Shown: positions 34,149 to 43,359 of the stretch, in pieces
How positions within the stretch are numbered: position 1 is the stretch's first letter
Layout of the letters: the number at the start of each line of letters is the position of its first letter
Source of the DNA: JAICIG01 sp035532215
GTDB taxonomy: Bacteria; Planctomycetota; Planctomycetia; Pirellulales; JAICIG01
Length of the DNA stretch: 64,000 bases
NCBI GenBank assembly: GCA_035532215.1
Contig: DATKRK010000451.1
Location: 1 to 64,000 of the forward strand
Reading direction: 5' to 3'
Made by a program: the position numbers and the translations under genes
Notes under the pieces: generated by a model
What the model saw: the letters and a program-made list of their open reading frames with translations, nothing else
Told to the model about the DNA's origin: nothing
The model's database searches: none

Positions 34149-35789
34149 ATGACGGAAGCCGTTCTCCCCTTGAGGCAACGACCGGCCTGGAAGGCGCTCG
34201 AAGCGCATTACGAGACGCTGCGCGACGTCCATTTACGGACCTTGTTCGCCGACAACCCCGAGCGCGGCCAACGGCTCTCGCTCGAAGCGCTGGGCTTGTA
34301 CCTCGATTATTCCAAGAACCGCATCGCCGACGAAACGCTCAAGCTGCTCGTTCAGTTGGCCGCAGAGTCGGGCGTGAAAGAGCGGATCGAGGCCATGTTT
34401 CGCGGCGAGAAAATCAACTTCACCGAGCATCGCGCCGTGCTGCACGTCGCCTTGCGGGCGCCCAAGGGGGCGTCGATCGTTGTCGACGGCGAGAACGTCG
34501 TGCCGCAAGTGCATGCCGTGCTCGACAAGATGAGCCATTTCGCCGAACGCGTTCGTAGCGGCGCCTGGACCGGCTATACGGGCAAGCGCATTCGCAACGT
34601 CGTCAATATCGGCATCGGCGGCTCGGACCTGGGACCGGTGATGGCCTGCGAGGCGCTGCGGCACTACAGCGATCGGGGCCTTTCGATGCGGTTCGTCTCC
34701 AACGTCGACGGAACCGACTTCGTCGAGGCGACGCACGGACTCGACCCGGCCGAGACGCTATTCATCGTCTCGTCGAAGACCTTCACCACGCTGGAAACGC
34801 TGACCAACGCCCATTCGGCGCGAGACTGGTGCCTGGCCGCGCTCAGGGACGAAAAAGCCGTCGCCAAGCATTTCGCGGCCGTATCCACCAACGCCCAGGA
34901 GGTGGCCAAGTTCGGCATCGACACGGCCAACATGTTCGAATTCTGGGATTGGGTCGGCGGCCGGTATTCGCTCGATTCGGCGATCGGCTTGTCGCTGATG
35001 ACGGCGATCGGGCCCGCGTATTTCCGCGAGATGCTGGCCGGCATGCACGCCATGGACGAGCACTTCCGCACGGCGCCGTTTGCGCAGAACCTGCCGGCGC
35101 TGTTGGCGTTGATCGGGCTGTGGTACATCGATTTCTTCGGCGCCGAGACGGTCGCCATCCTGCCCTACGACCACTATCTCGGCCGGCTGAGCGCGTACTT
35201 GCAGCAGCTCGACATGGAAAGCAATGGCAAGCACGTCGATCTCGACGGCAAGCCCGTCGACTATCAAACCGGGCCGATCGTCTGGGGACAGCCGGGCACC
35301 AACGGCCAGCACGCCTACTACCAATTGATCCACCAGGGGACGCGGCTGATTCCCTGCGACTTCATCGGCTTTTGCCAATCGCTCAACCCGCTCGGCCAAC
35401 ACCACGACCTGCTGATGGCCAACGTCTTCGCCCAGACCGAGGCGCTGGCCTTCGGCAAGACGGCCGAAGAAGTGGCCGCCGACGGCGCGGCGCCGCCGCT
35501 CGTTCCGCACCGCACCTTCGACGGCAATCGGCCGACCAATACCCTGCTGGCCGATCGGCTGACGCCCGAGATTCTAGGCAAGCTGATCGCACTGTACGAG
35601 CACAAGGTGTTCGTGCAGGGCTCGATCTGGCGGATCAACTCGTTCGACCAGTGGGGCGTGGAGTTGGGCAAGGTGCTCGCGCAGCGGATGATTCCCGAGC
35701 TGCAAAGCCAGCAAGAACCGGCGTTGGCGCACGACAGTTCGACGAACGCGTTAATTCGGCGTTATCGCGGGCGCAAGGCGGGCGGGTAG
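34149..35789 (+). CDS. pgi: Glucose-6-phosphate isomerase
   Basis: A 546-residue isomerase interconverting glucose 6-phosphate and fructose 6-phosphate, of the length of the E. coli/eukaryotic long form. Landmarks are YLDYSKNRI, NIGIGGSDLGPVM, SKTFTTLETLTNA (phosphate site), FWDWVGGRYSLDSAIGL, QQLDMESNGK with the catalytic Glu, QPGTNGQHAYYQLIHQG and GSIWRINSFDQWGVELGK with the catalytic Lys. It is cytoplasmic and shares the strand and central-carbon theme with gnd just upstream, although the repeat between them makes cotranscription doubtful. Confidence 0.96.
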   Translation: MTEAVLPLRQRPAWKALEAHYETLRDVHLRTLFADNPERGQRLSLEALGLYLDYSKNRIADETLKLLVQLAAESGVKERIEAMFRGEKINFTEHRAVLHVALRAPKGASIVVDGENVVPQVHAVLDKMSHFAERVRSGAWTGYTGKRIRNVVNIGIGGSDLGPVMACEALRHYSDRGLSMRFVSNVDGTDFVEATHGLDPAETLFIVSSKTFTTLETLTNAHSARDWCLAALRDEKAVAKHFAAVSTNAQEVAKFGIDTANMFEFWDWVGGRYSLDSAIGLSLMTAIGPAYFREMLAGMHAMDEHFRTAPFAQNLPALLALIGLWYIDFFGAETVAILPYDHYLGRLSAYLQQLDMESNGKHVDLDGKPVDYQTGPIVWGQPGTNGQHAYYQLIHQGTRLIPCDFIGFCQSLNPLGQHHDLLMANVFAQTEALAFGKTAEEVAADGAAPPLVPHRTFDGNRPTNTLLADRLTPEILGKLIALYEHKVFVQGSIWRINSFDQWGVELGKVLAQRMIPELQSQQEPALAHDSSTNALIRRYRGRKAGG

Positions 35790-35845
35790 GGCGGAGCGCC
35801 AGATCACCATCCGCGATTCTGCGACAGCCGAAACGCAGGCATTTA

Positions 35846-35949
35846 GGGCGCCATGCTTTCACGCTTGCGCAGCAAGGGGGTAAGCATGCGGTCCTCGTGG
35901 CGATGCAGCCATGCCTACGCCGACTGGCGCCGGCGAAGGCATGGCGCCC
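35846..35949. repeat. Inverted repeat with internal hairpins
   Basis: GGGCGCCATGC at 35846-35856 is mirrored by GCATGGCGCCC at 35939-35949. Each half contains its own hairpin built on CATGC...GCATG. The element falls between the convergent pgi and small membrane protein genes and may serve as a bidirectional 3' end. Confidence 0.6.
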
Positions 35950-36031
35950 AACGCTAGATTTTGCCTGTCGCGTTGCAGAATAGCGGGCGGCGACTTAGCG
36001 CCACGCGCTGATATCCACGCCAGCAATCTCA

Positions 36032-36424
36032 TTACCTTCGCTTTCCCAGCGGCGACGGGAAATAAGGCGCCTGTTCCAACGTCGGCGAAGCGGCCGGCGC
36101 TGGAACTGCACGACCGCGACGAATCGAAGGACCGAAGATCAGCCAGGCGGCCATCGCCGCGGCGGCCAAAACGTTCCGCAGCCGCCAAAGCTTTTTGGCG
36201 GCCGCCGCGTCGGCTTGCGGGGCGTCGCTGCCCGTCACCAGCCAGATCAAGGCGCCCAGGCTCACGATCACCAGAAAATTCAAACCTGGCGAGATCCGAT
36301 AGCCGGCCGCCGTCTTGGCAAAGTTTTCCGAGAGCCACGTCGAGAATAACCGGTTGCTTGAAAACACATCAACAATCGTCATCATGCCCGTGACGATACA
36401 AAGCAGCGTCGTCAGCCTTCCCAC
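36032..36424 (-). CDS. Small membrane protein, unknown
   Basis: A 130-residue protein with three hydrophobic segments: LTTLLCIVTGMMTIVDVF, LNFLVIVSLGALIWLV and NVLAAAAMAAWLIF, with a Pro/Ala-rich cytoplasmic or external tail. I choose the GTG at 36424 because GGAG lies eight bases upstream and the first helix stays complete; ATGs at 36385 and 36382 would cut into it. No family recognised. It is preceded by palindromic element B copy 2, and the rest of the gap up to 36861 holds no other gene I can support. Confidence 0.55.
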   Translation of the reverse strand: MGRLTTLLCIVTGMMTIVDVFSSNRLFSTWLSENFAKTAAGYRISPGLNFLVIVSLGALIWLVTGSDAPQADAAAAKKLWRLRNVLAAAAMAAWLIFGPSIRRGRAVPAPAASPTLEQAPYFPSPLGKRR

Positions 36425-36603
36425 GAACCCATCTCCGCTTCCGCACGAAACCCAAGCTTGAGGGAATTGTTCAGCATGGCTGGCTGAAGTCAAATCCGCC
36501 GCCGAGCGAGGTAAACTTTGCGGGCCGCAAGTATTTGCCGGTTTACCTGAAACTCGTACGCGGCGCCACCCGCAGACTCGCGTGGCCGCCTCGGCGCGCG
36601 TCA

Positions 36604-36722
36604 GGGCGTAAGTAGACGTTCGCGCCAAAGCCTGTAGGGCACGTCCTCCGTGGCGTGCCGTGAAGTGCGGGAATCTCGGCGATTCGCGCTTCCCTGAACG
36701 CCGCGGAGGGCGTGCCCTACGG
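36604..36722. repeat. Palindromic element family B, copy 2
   Basis: Starts GGGCGTAAGTAGACGTTCGC, then GTAGGGCACGTCCTCCGTGG, with the complementary GGAGGGCGTGCCCTAC on the right. The right outer flank has decayed relative to copy 1 (1053-1200). It lies between the divergent membrane protein and CHAD genes, that is in promoter territory. Confidence 0.8.
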
Positions 36723-36861
36723 AATATCGGCAAACACGGCGGATCTGGCGACCGCCGCACCGAGTGTTATGATTGCTAAGACCGATTGGGCCAGGCCGAA
36801 TTCGTGCGCCGAGACGCCAGAGACGCGCCGCCCAGGAGGGTCCGCACCGAGGCTTAACGCG

Positions 36862-37809
36862 ATGGCATACCGGTTGAAGATTGACAAATCGTCGAAGGCG
36901 GGCGTCCGCAAAATCGTGCATGAGCAGCTCGACGACGCGATTCGCGGGTTGGAGAGCGTCGGCGAGGAGCGGGCGAACCAGGTCCACGACATCCGGGTAC
37001 GCTTGAAGAAACTTCGGGCGGCGCTGCGGCTGGTGCGCAGCGCCATCGGCGGCCACTACCACGTGGAAAACGTCTGCTTTCGCGACGCGGCCCATCAGCT
37101 TTCGCAGCAGCGCGACGTCCAGGCGGCGCAGGAGGTGCTGGCCATGCTGGCCGACCGCGCCCGGCGCGAGGGCGTCGACGCGGCGGCTTTGGAAACGCTC
37201 GAGTCGTGCCGCCGGCGATTGGACGAAGAGCAACAGGCGCTGGCCGAGCAGGCGACGAGCGAAACGTGGTTGCGCCTGGCCGGCATGCTGCGCGCTGCGG
37301 CCGAGCGCGTCGACGCGTGGACGAACGAAATCCGCGACTTCGAAACGATCGCCGAAGGTTTGGAAAACAGCTATCGCCGCGGCCGGCGGGCGATGCAATG
37401 CGCGCTCGAGCGACCGACTCCGGAAACGCTGCACGAGTGGCGCAAGCAGGCGAAATATCATCGCTATCAAGTCAACTTGCTCGAAGAAGCGTGGCCCGAG
37501 GCGATGAAAGCCCGGGGCAAATCGCTCAAGCGACTTTCCGATCTGTTGGGCGACGATCACGACCTGGTCGTGCTGCGCGAAAAACTTCAGTCGGTCGCCG
37601 CCGAAACCGCCGCCGACGTCGCGCTGGCCGAATGCCTCGAACTGGTCGATCGCCGCCGCGGCGAAATCCTCGACGAATTGAAGCCGCTGGGCCGTTGGCT
37701 CTACGCCGAAAAGCCCAAGCAGTTGCGCGGTCGCATCGCCAGCTATTGGCGGATCGCCCGCTCGGAAACGAATCGCGCCCGCAGTCGTGAGCGGTCCGAA
37801 GTCCCTTAG
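36862..37809 (+). CDS. CHAD domain protein
   Basis: A 315-residue, highly helical CHAD protein. The conserved histidine/basic helices are visible: VHDIRVRLKKLRAALRLV near residue 43, LHEWRKQAKYHRYQ near 190, and LLGDDHDLVVLRE near 230. CHAD domains bind inorganic polyphosphate and localise to polyphosphate granules. It stands without a fused CYTH domain, but a separate CYTH gene lies at 31.3 kb. The start at 36862 is the first ATG that gives a family-like N-terminus. Its stop overlaps the convergent small secreted protein gene by four bases. Confidence 0.88.
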   Translation: MAYRLKIDKSSKAGVRKIVHEQLDDAIRGLESVGEERANQVHDIRVRLKKLRAALRLVRSAIGGHYHVENVCFRDAAHQLSQQRDVQAAQEVLAMLADRARREGVDAAALETLESCRRRLDEEQQALAEQATSETWLRLAGMLRAAAERVDAWTNEIRDFETIAEGLENSYRRGRRAMQCALERPTPETLHEWRKQAKYHRYQVNLLEEAWPEAMKARGKSLKRLSDLLGDDHDLVVLREKLQSVAAETAADVALAECLELVDRRRGEILDELKPLGRWLYAEKPKQLRGRIASYWRIARSETNRARSRERSEVP

Positions 37810-38093
37810 AACTGACCGCCGGTCTGAGCCCACGATTCGAACAGGTTCAGATTGTCGTAGACGTAGCCGCCGACGTTGATCGTGCTTCGCATTTGGCGAA
37901 ATCCGCCGTTGAAGTACGCACCCTGCGGGCGGGTGTAATACGGCCCGCCGCGAGCCCGGCGGCCGACCTGCACCGGAGTCTCCGGCTTGTGGCTGTAATA
38001 CGACCGCTGAAACATCCACTTTTCGGCCTGGGCCGTTTCCACACAGCACAGACCGAATGCCAACAACGTCGCCGCGAAGATCAAGGGTTTCAT
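37806..38093 (-). CDS. Small secreted protein, unknown
   Basis: A 95-residue protein with a clear Sec signal (KPLIFAATLLAFGLCCVETAQA) and cleavage after AQA. The mature part of about 70 residues is basic and aromatic-rich (KWMFQRSYYSHKPETPVQVGRRARGGPYYTRP), ending NLNLFESWAQTGGQF. No family recognised, but the sharp signal peptide and the ATG at 38093 make it a credible gene. Convergent with the CHAD gene: the two stop codons interlock. Confidence 0.65.
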   Translation of the reverse strand: MKPLIFAATLLAFGLCCVETAQAEKWMFQRSYYSHKPETPVQVGRRARGGPYYTRPQGAYFNGGFRQMRSTINVGGYVYDNLNLFESWAQTGGQF

Positions 38094-38238
38094 ACTTTCA
38101 GCTTGATTGGCCGCCGGGCGTCTGTCCAGCAAAAACCGCCTCGCTTTTTTCGAGCCGGCAGCGATACGGCTCGGTGGCATTTCAAGCAGCGTTCGGCGCC
38201 CAATTGAGAGATCGCCTTGAACCTGCTCCAATACGACG

Positions 38239-39582
38239 ATGTCACTTTTCGAAGCCAGCGAAGCCGCCAACCGACGCCGAGCCGAGCCGCTGGCGGCCAG
38301 GATGCGGCCGGCAAAACTCGCGGAATTCGTCGGGCAGCAGCACTTTTTGGGCGAGGGCAAGCTGTTGCGCCGATTGCTCAAGGCCGACCGGCTCGGCTCG
38401 GTCATCTTTTACGGCCCGCCGGGCACCGGTAAAACGACCTTGGCCCGGCTGCTGGCCGCCGAGAGCCGCAGCCGTTTCGTACAACTCAACGCGGTCACCA
38501 GCGGCGTGAAAGAGCTGCGCGAGGTGTTGGTCGGCGCCCGCGACCGGCTGTCGACAAGCGACCAGAAGACGCTGTTGTTCGTCGACGAGATCCATCGCTT
38601 CAACAAGTCGCAGCAAGACGTGCTGCTGCCCGATGTGGAAGAAGGCGTGGTGATTCTGGTCGGCGCCACCACGCAGAACCCGTTCTTCGCCATCAACAGC
38701 GCGCTGGTCAGCCGCAGCCGCGTATTTCAGTTTCAGCCGCTCTCGAAGGACGAAATCAAGGCGCTCTTGCAGCGGGCCTTGGCCGATCGCGAGCGAGGCC
38801 TGGGCCAGTTCGACGTGCGGATCGACGATGACGCCTTGAAATTTCTGGCCGAGGTCAGCGACGGCGACGCGCGGCGGGCTCTTTCGGCGCTGGAAGTCGG
38901 CGTGCTGTCGAGCGACGAGCGGCCGCTGGTCTTGACGCGAGCCTTGGCCGAAGAATCGGTGCAGCGCAAGGCAGTCGAATACGACGCCACCGGCGATTCG
39001 CACTACGACTCGGCCAGCGCGCTCATCAAGAGCATTCGCGGCAGCGATCCCGACGCCGCGCTCTACTGGCTGGCCCGGATGCTCGAAGGGGGCGAGGACG
39101 TGCGGTTTCTGGCGCGCCGGGTGGTGATCTCGGCCAGTGAAGACATCGGCAACGCCGATCCGCAGGCGCTGCCGCTCGCCGTGGCGGCGATGCAGGCCAC
39201 GGAGTTCGTCGGGCTGCCCGAATGCCAACTGGCCCTGGCCCAGGCGGTGACCTACCTGGCCTGCGCGCCGAAGTCGAACGCGGCGACGGTCGGCATCGGC
39301 GAAGCGCGGCGCGACGTGGCCGAAGGCCGCTTGCTGCCCGTGCCGGTCCACTTGCGCGACGGGCACTACGCCGGCGCCAAGCGGCTGGAGCACGGCGCAG
39401 GCTATCAATACTCGCACGACGCCGAAGGCGGAATCGCCGCGCAGGGTTATCTGGGCGTCGAGCGTGAATATTATCGCCCCGTGTCGCGCGGCTTCGAAGC
39501 GGAACTGGCCGAACGATTGAAGATCATCCGGGCCAAATTGCGCGAAGGGCGCGGGCCCGCGAAGCCCGGCGAAACGACTTAA
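38239..39582 (+). CDS. rarA: Replication-associated recombination protein A (AAA+ ATPase)
   Basis: A 447-residue RarA/MgsA (WRNIP1-type) clamp-loader-like AAA+ ATPase acting at stalled forks and on single-stranded DNA ends. Walker A is YGPPGTGKT near residue 58, Walker B FVDEIHRFNKSQQD near 115, sensor 1 GATTQNPFF near 145, and an SRSRVFQF arginine stretch. The C-terminal tetramerisation region shows DSASALIKSIRGSDPDAALYWLARML, ASEDIGNADPQAL and the GYQYSHD motif. Length is normal and the neighbours are unrelated. Confidence 0.94.
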   Translation: MSLFEASEAANRRRAEPLAARMRPAKLAEFVGQQHFLGEGKLLRRLLKADRLGSVIFYGPPGTGKTTLARLLAAESRSRFVQLNAVTSGVKELREVLVGARDRLSTSDQKTLLFVDEIHRFNKSQQDVLLPDVEEGVVILVGATTQNPFFAINSALVSRSRVFQFQPLSKDEIKALLQRALADRERGLGQFDVRIDDDALKFLAEVSDGDARRALSALEVGVLSSDERPLVLTRALAEESVQRKAVEYDATGDSHYDSASALIKSIRGSDPDAALYWLARMLEGGEDVRFLARRVVISASEDIGNADPQALPLAVAAMQATEFVGLPECQLALAQAVTYLACAPKSNAATVGIGEARRDVAEGRLLPVPVHLRDGHYAGAKRLEHGAGYQYSHDAEGGIAAQGYLGVEREYYRPVSRGFEAELAERLKIIRAKLREGRGPAKPGETT

Positions 39583-39631
39583 CCCCCTAGAATATCCATA
39601 AGGTTGGCGCCACTGAGGCCGCAATTAAGTG

Positions 39632-39704
39632 CTCACGCGGAGGCGCGGAGCCGCAGAGAGAGTGCCAAAAAGGTTATTCTCCGCGGCTCCGCGCCTCCGC
39701 GTGA
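39632..39704. repeat. Perfect 22-base inverted repeat
   Basis: TCACGCGGAGGCGCGGAGCC (plus GC) at 39633-39654 pairs perfectly with its complement at 39683-39704 across a 28-base loop. It lies between rarA and the next gene on the same strand. Stem stability suggests a terminator or processing signal, but no U-tract follows. Confidence 0.85.
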
Positions 39705-39739
39705 CGCCTTCACGAAACCACCGGAGAGCCTTCCCAGCA

Positions 39740-40210
39740 ATGCGATTCTTTCTGGCCGGGATCATGCAAGGCTCGCACCTTGCAGCGGCGATCCACAACC
39801 AAGATTATCGCCCGCGGCTCAAGGAACTGCTGGCCGAGCACTTTCCGCTGGCGGAGATTTACGATCCTCTGGCGGACCACGCGAACTCGCTCGACTACGA
39901 CGACGAATTGGGCCGCCGGGTCTTTCTGCACCACAATCGGCTCTGCCGCGAGGTCGATGTGCTCGTGGCCTTCGTTCCCGAGGCCACGATGGGCACGGCG
40001 ATCGAAATGTGGGAGGCCTACACCGCCGGCCGGGCCGTGGTGACCATCAGCCCGCTCAAGCACAACTGGGCGGTGCGGTTTCTCAGCCACGAACTGTACG
40101 CCGACGTCGACGAGTTCGAGTCGGCGATTGTTGATGGTCGCCTAGCCGCAAGGCTAGAAGAAATCCTGGCCGGCCTGCGCCATGCGGGCCGGTCGGACGA
40201 ATCTACTTGA
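39740..40210 (+). CDS. Nucleoside 2-deoxyribosyltransferase-like protein
   Basis: A 156-residue protein of the nucleoside deoxyribosyltransferase-like Rossmann family. The N-terminal FFLAGIMQGSHLAAA forms the substrate loop, DYDDELGRRVF lies in the middle, and CREVDVLVAFVPEATMGTAIEMWEAYTAGRAVVTISP (residues about 74-110) carries the family's nucleophilic Glu in the GTAIEMWEA segment. It may cleave or exchange N-glycosidic bonds of deoxynucleotides, or act on a nucleotide-sugar. The start at 39740 is the family-like N-terminus; upstream residues come from the inverted repeat. Cytoplasmic. Confidence 0.75.
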   Translation: MRFFLAGIMQGSHLAAAIHNQDYRPRLKELLAEHFPLAEIYDPLADHANSLDYDDELGRRVFLHHNRLCREVDVLVAFVPEATMGTAIEMWEAYTAGRAVVTISPLKHNWAVRFLSHELYADVDEFESAIVDGRLAARLEEILAGLRHAGRSDEST

Positions 40211-40419
40211 TCGAGCGCACGAAGGCCGGCCGAACGGCCGACATCCGTGATTCGCTTTGGATTGCGCGGGCGTGAACGCAGCCAATCGTGGGTGTCTGCG
40301 ACTCCATCTCTAGAATAATTTCCAATGAACGCCGAATACTGTTCATGGCCTTATCTCGTTTGCAGGCATCGCTTGCGACGGGCGGCGTCATGGATTCGAT
40401 GCCAGTCGAGATGCTGACC

Positions 40420-40776
40420 ATGAAAAAGATTCGCCCGAAGAACCGAGTTGTGGCTGGTTCTCCCAATGTGCTTCAACCGGGCCAACTCAGCTTGCGTGTA
40501 GCCATTCCAGCGTTTGCGTGTTTTATTGCATTCGCCGCGTGTTCTTTTCTGAATTCGACGTTCTACGTTCGGCTTGCAGGGGCGGTATTCCTGGCGGCTA
40601 CTTTCGCGATTCTCGATTGGCACATGTGGAAAACCGGAAGCATGAAAACAAACTTTGGCGTAATTATTCGGAGCGAACAGCCCATGAGGTTCTGCGTCAA
40701 CGCCTTCATTTTCCTGTCGGTCGAGCTTTTTATGCTGATCGGCGCCATCGTTAACGCGTTGCGGGCTGCGAACTGA
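40420..40776 (+). CDS. Small membrane protein, unknown
   Basis: A 118-residue protein with three predicted membrane helices (VAIPAFACFIAFAACSFL, LAGAVFLAATFAILDW, AFIFLSVELFMLIGAIV) and a basic N-terminus (KKIRPKNR). The ATG at 40420 gives a compact start with GAG upstream; the frame is open from 40288 with several other ATGs. AT-richer than its neighbours. No family recognised. Just upstream, at about 40203-40230, lies a copied gene end (see findings). Confidence 0.5.
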   Translation: MKKIRPKNRVVAGSPNVLQPGQLSLRVAIPAFACFIAFAACSFLNSTFYVRLAGAVFLAATFAILDWHMWKTGSMKTNFGVIIRSEQPMRFCVNAFIFLSVELFMLIGAIVNALRAAN

Positions 40777-40962
40777 GCCAACTGGGAAAAGGCAGACGCC
40801 CAGATTCTCGCACCGAAGCTACCTGCTTTGGACGACAAACCCAGGCACGCATCAATTCTGCCACGGCAAACCGAGGCGCACGTCGTTCGCATTTCCAACG
40901 TGCGAAGTCGCCGAAGCAAATTCGATAACGTCCCCGGAAACGATGGACTCGCGCCGCGGCTA

Positions 40963-41082
40963 TTACGGGTTCCTCTTCTCTGTTTTCGTGGAAAAACGTC
41001 ACCCTCGGGCGAGCCGTCCGAGAGCCAGCACTCACATGCTCCCAAACGCCGAAAAACTGGAACAGAGAAGAGGAACCCGTAA
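40963..41082. repeat. Palindromic element family C, copy 1
   Basis: A 120-base element with terminal inverted repeats TTACGGGTTCCTCTTCTCTG and complement. The inner part holds CGTGGAAAAACG and CGCCGAAAAACTGG. A longer, rearranged relative lies at 50174-50522. The surrounding gap 40777-41231 contains no gene I can support. Confidence 0.85.
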
Positions 41083-41231
41083 ACACCGAGGAATGACTTC
41101 CCGCCTGCTCAACCGGCCCGACCCCGAATAGCCAGGCGATTTGGGGCGCCTTCGGTCGAATTTGGGAGGTTATTTAATCCTGGGCGCTTAAAATCGGGGC
41201 GTCCGGGTTCGCTCGGGTCGCGCGGATGAGC

Positions 41232-41891
41232 CTACTTGATCGAGCGCACGAAGGCTTCGGTCTGTTCTTCGTCGATCTGCTCGGCCGGGAATTGAGCCGT
41301 GATCGATGCAAGCCCGTTTTTACCTTCGAACTCGCCTTGAACCTGATAGAATGTTTCGCCGCTCCCCGACTTGGCTTCTTGAACCGTGAAAACGGCGGGC
41401 TTTCCACGCACTTCCGTCTTGATCTCTCGTCGGTCACCGCTTAACGCAAGTTGCTGTACGCCGCGCCCTTGTTGACGCAACGTTTGTTCGATTTGCACCC
41501 GGATGGCCTGCTGCTCTTCCGCCGGAATATCCGCGGGTACTTGCGTCAATTGAATCAAGCCTTCGTGCGCCGCGTGTTCATACATGACCGTCGTGCCGCC
41601 CTTGTTAATGATCGGCACGGTGATCTTCATCGAGACCGCCGGCTCAAACCCCGACGGCGGCGTCAACTCGGTAATTTCCTGGCCGACTGCTGCGACGGCG
41701 GCAGGTGTGTCTTCGACTTTAATCATGTCTTTAGCCAGGAAAAAAAACGCTCCTACCCCGCCGCAGCACAACAAGAGCATGATGCCGCAGCCAATGCCCA
41801 AACCGAGCAGCACTTTCGAGCCGCCGCTTTTTTGCGGGGCCGCGCCTGGCATGCCGGGAGACTGAAACGGGGCGTTCGGGTCCATAGACAT
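41232..41891 (-). CDS. Membrane-anchored hypothetical protein
   Basis: A 219-residue protein: a Pro/Gly-rich N-terminal 20 residues, one transmembrane helix (VLLGLGIGCGIMLLLCCGG, about 25-52), then an exported domain of about 165 residues with alternating strands, ending EEQTEAFVRSIK. The C-terminal domain pattern (PSGFEPAVSMKI, GLIQLTQVPADI, FTVQEAKSGSGETFYQVQGEFEGKNGLASI) resembles surfaces of lipoprotein-like planctomycete proteins, but I do not recognise a family. GGAG lies nine bases before the ATG at 41891. Single gene, downstream of the phosphoesterase gene on the same strand. Confidence 0.65.
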   Translation of the reverse strand: MSMDPNAPFQSPGMPGAAPQKSGGSKVLLGLGIGCGIMLLLCCGGVGAFFFLAKDMIKVEDTPAAVAAVGQEITELTPPSGFEPAVSMKITVPIINKGGTTVMYEHAAHEGLIQLTQVPADIPAEEQQAIRVQIEQTLRQQGRGVQQLALSGDRREIKTEVRGKPAVFTVQEAKSGSGETFYQVQGEFEGKNGLASITAQFPAEQIDEEQTEAFVRSIK

Positions 41892-42043
41892 GATGAGCAG
41901 CTCCTGGTTTTGCGAGGGAAGAACGCCGCGCCGGTCCATCGCCTTTCGGCAACGACCTGCGGTATTGTCGGCGGGCTACGGGCGACTGTCAATCTGGGTC
42001 CTTCAAGCTCCGCACGCCTTTGCCGCTCAGGTTCGAACGGCCG

Positions 42044-43213
42044 CTAAGCCGTTGGCGAAGAGGGTCGCAGCACAAGCCTGGTCACCTCGGGTTTGCAGCG
42101 CCAGCGGAGCGGATGCCGGCCGGAAACGCCGCGCGAGACGTGCAACAACGTCGGCGCTTGCCAGAATAAACCCGAGGCGTAACGGCAGCCATACACGCTG
42201 GGCGAATAGACCGGCCCGACGAGCGGCAGCACGACTTGCCCGCCGTGATTGTGTCCGGAAAGCATCAGGTCGACGCCTTCGCCGACGGCCCAGGACAAGT
42301 TGTCGGGCGTGTGGCTCAACAGCAGTCGGAAGGCGTCGGGCGGAGCGAGCGAAAACTCTGGATGCCGACCCATCCACGGTAGTTCGCTGCCGCCGATTGC
42401 CAACGCACGGCCGCAATGCGTCAGGACTTTCGTTGCGTCGGTCGCATCGTGCCAGCCGAGTTCGACGAGCGCTTGGCGGATCGGCTCGGGTTCCAAGTAC
42501 CAGTCGTGATTGCCCAGGATGAAATGACAGCCCAGCGGCGCCGAAAGCTGGCCCAGCGTCGCGGGCAGCCATTCCACCAACTGCTGATTATCGAGCAGGT
42601 CGCCGGTGAACACGACCAGGTCGGCGCTTTGCTCGGCCGAAATCCGCGTGATTTCCTCGAAGAACGGCAAATCCAACGTGCCGATGTAGTGCAGATCGCT
42701 CAGGTGCAGGATGCTCAGGCCTTCCCACTCGGCGGGCAAACGCGGCAGCCGCAGCGTTTTCTCCGAGAACTCGACGCAAAACAGTTCGTTGCCCGGCAGC
42801 CGCGCCAGGGCCTGATAAGGTCCTCGACCGAACGGCCGATAGCCGAGCCGTTCGGCGACGTCGATTTCGCGGCTGTGGTTTGATTCGAGGGCCTCGGGCA
42901 CGCGCCGCAAGGCGTGTTGAACGCCAGCGACCGCCAGCCCGACCGCGCCGGCCGCACACAAGCTGAAATAGACCATCCAAGGAAAAGAGACTTCGTGCCA
43001 CGAGCCTCCGAGCAGCAGCTTCGGGCCCGTCAGCCCCACGTACCACACGACCAGCGGCGGAACGCCGACCATCAGCAGATCGTGAACGTGGCGCACGGTT
43101 TTCAGCAAGGGGCCGGGCCATCGCAAGGCGTGCAATCGATTGACCGTCGTGACCAACAGTTCGCAGTGGCCGGCAATCAGCACGCAGAATGCTAGCAAGT
43201 TGAGCCAAGACAT
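42044..43213 (-). CDS. Membrane-associated metallophosphoesterase
   Basis: A 389-residue protein with three or four N-terminal membrane helices (residues 1-105) and a calcineurin-like phosphoesterase domain. The metal-ligand motifs are complete: LSDLHYIG near 172, FTGDLLDN near 202, LGNHDWYLE near 236, LSHTPDN near 300 and SGHNHGGQ near 320. This layout matches YkuE/LpxG-type enzymes, which act on membrane phospholipids or UDP-diacylglucosamine. A lipid A pathway role is possible but not shown, as no lpx genes are nearby. Confidence 0.85.
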   Translation of the reverse strand: MSWLNLLAFCVLIAGHCELLVTTVNRLHALRWPGPLLKTVRHVHDLLMVGVPPLVVWYVGLTGPKLLLGGSWHEVSFPWMVYFSLCAAGAVGLAVAGVQHALRRVPEALESNHSREIDVAERLGYRPFGRGPYQALARLPGNELFCVEFSEKTLRLPRLPAEWEGLSILHLSDLHYIGTLDLPFFEEITRISAEQSADLVVFTGDLLDNQQLVEWLPATLGQLSAPLGCHFILGNHDWYLEPEPIRQALVELGWHDATDATKVLTHCGRALAIGGSELPWMGRHPEFSLAPPDAFRLLLSHTPDNLSWAVGEGVDLMLSGHNHGGQVVLPLVGPVYSPSVYGCRYASGLFWQAPTLLHVSRGVSGRHPLRWRCKPEVTRLVLRPSSPTA

Positions 43214-43359
43214 AGGGGATAGATTAGCCTTTGGTCGCCAAACCGCCTAGGCCGCAAAACGCCCCGTTAAAACCGGCAAAATCGCGCCCTTGCGCAGCGT
43301 CCGGAAACGCTATACTGGAGAGAAAGAATAGGTTGCAGATTCCTGGGAGGTATTCGAGC

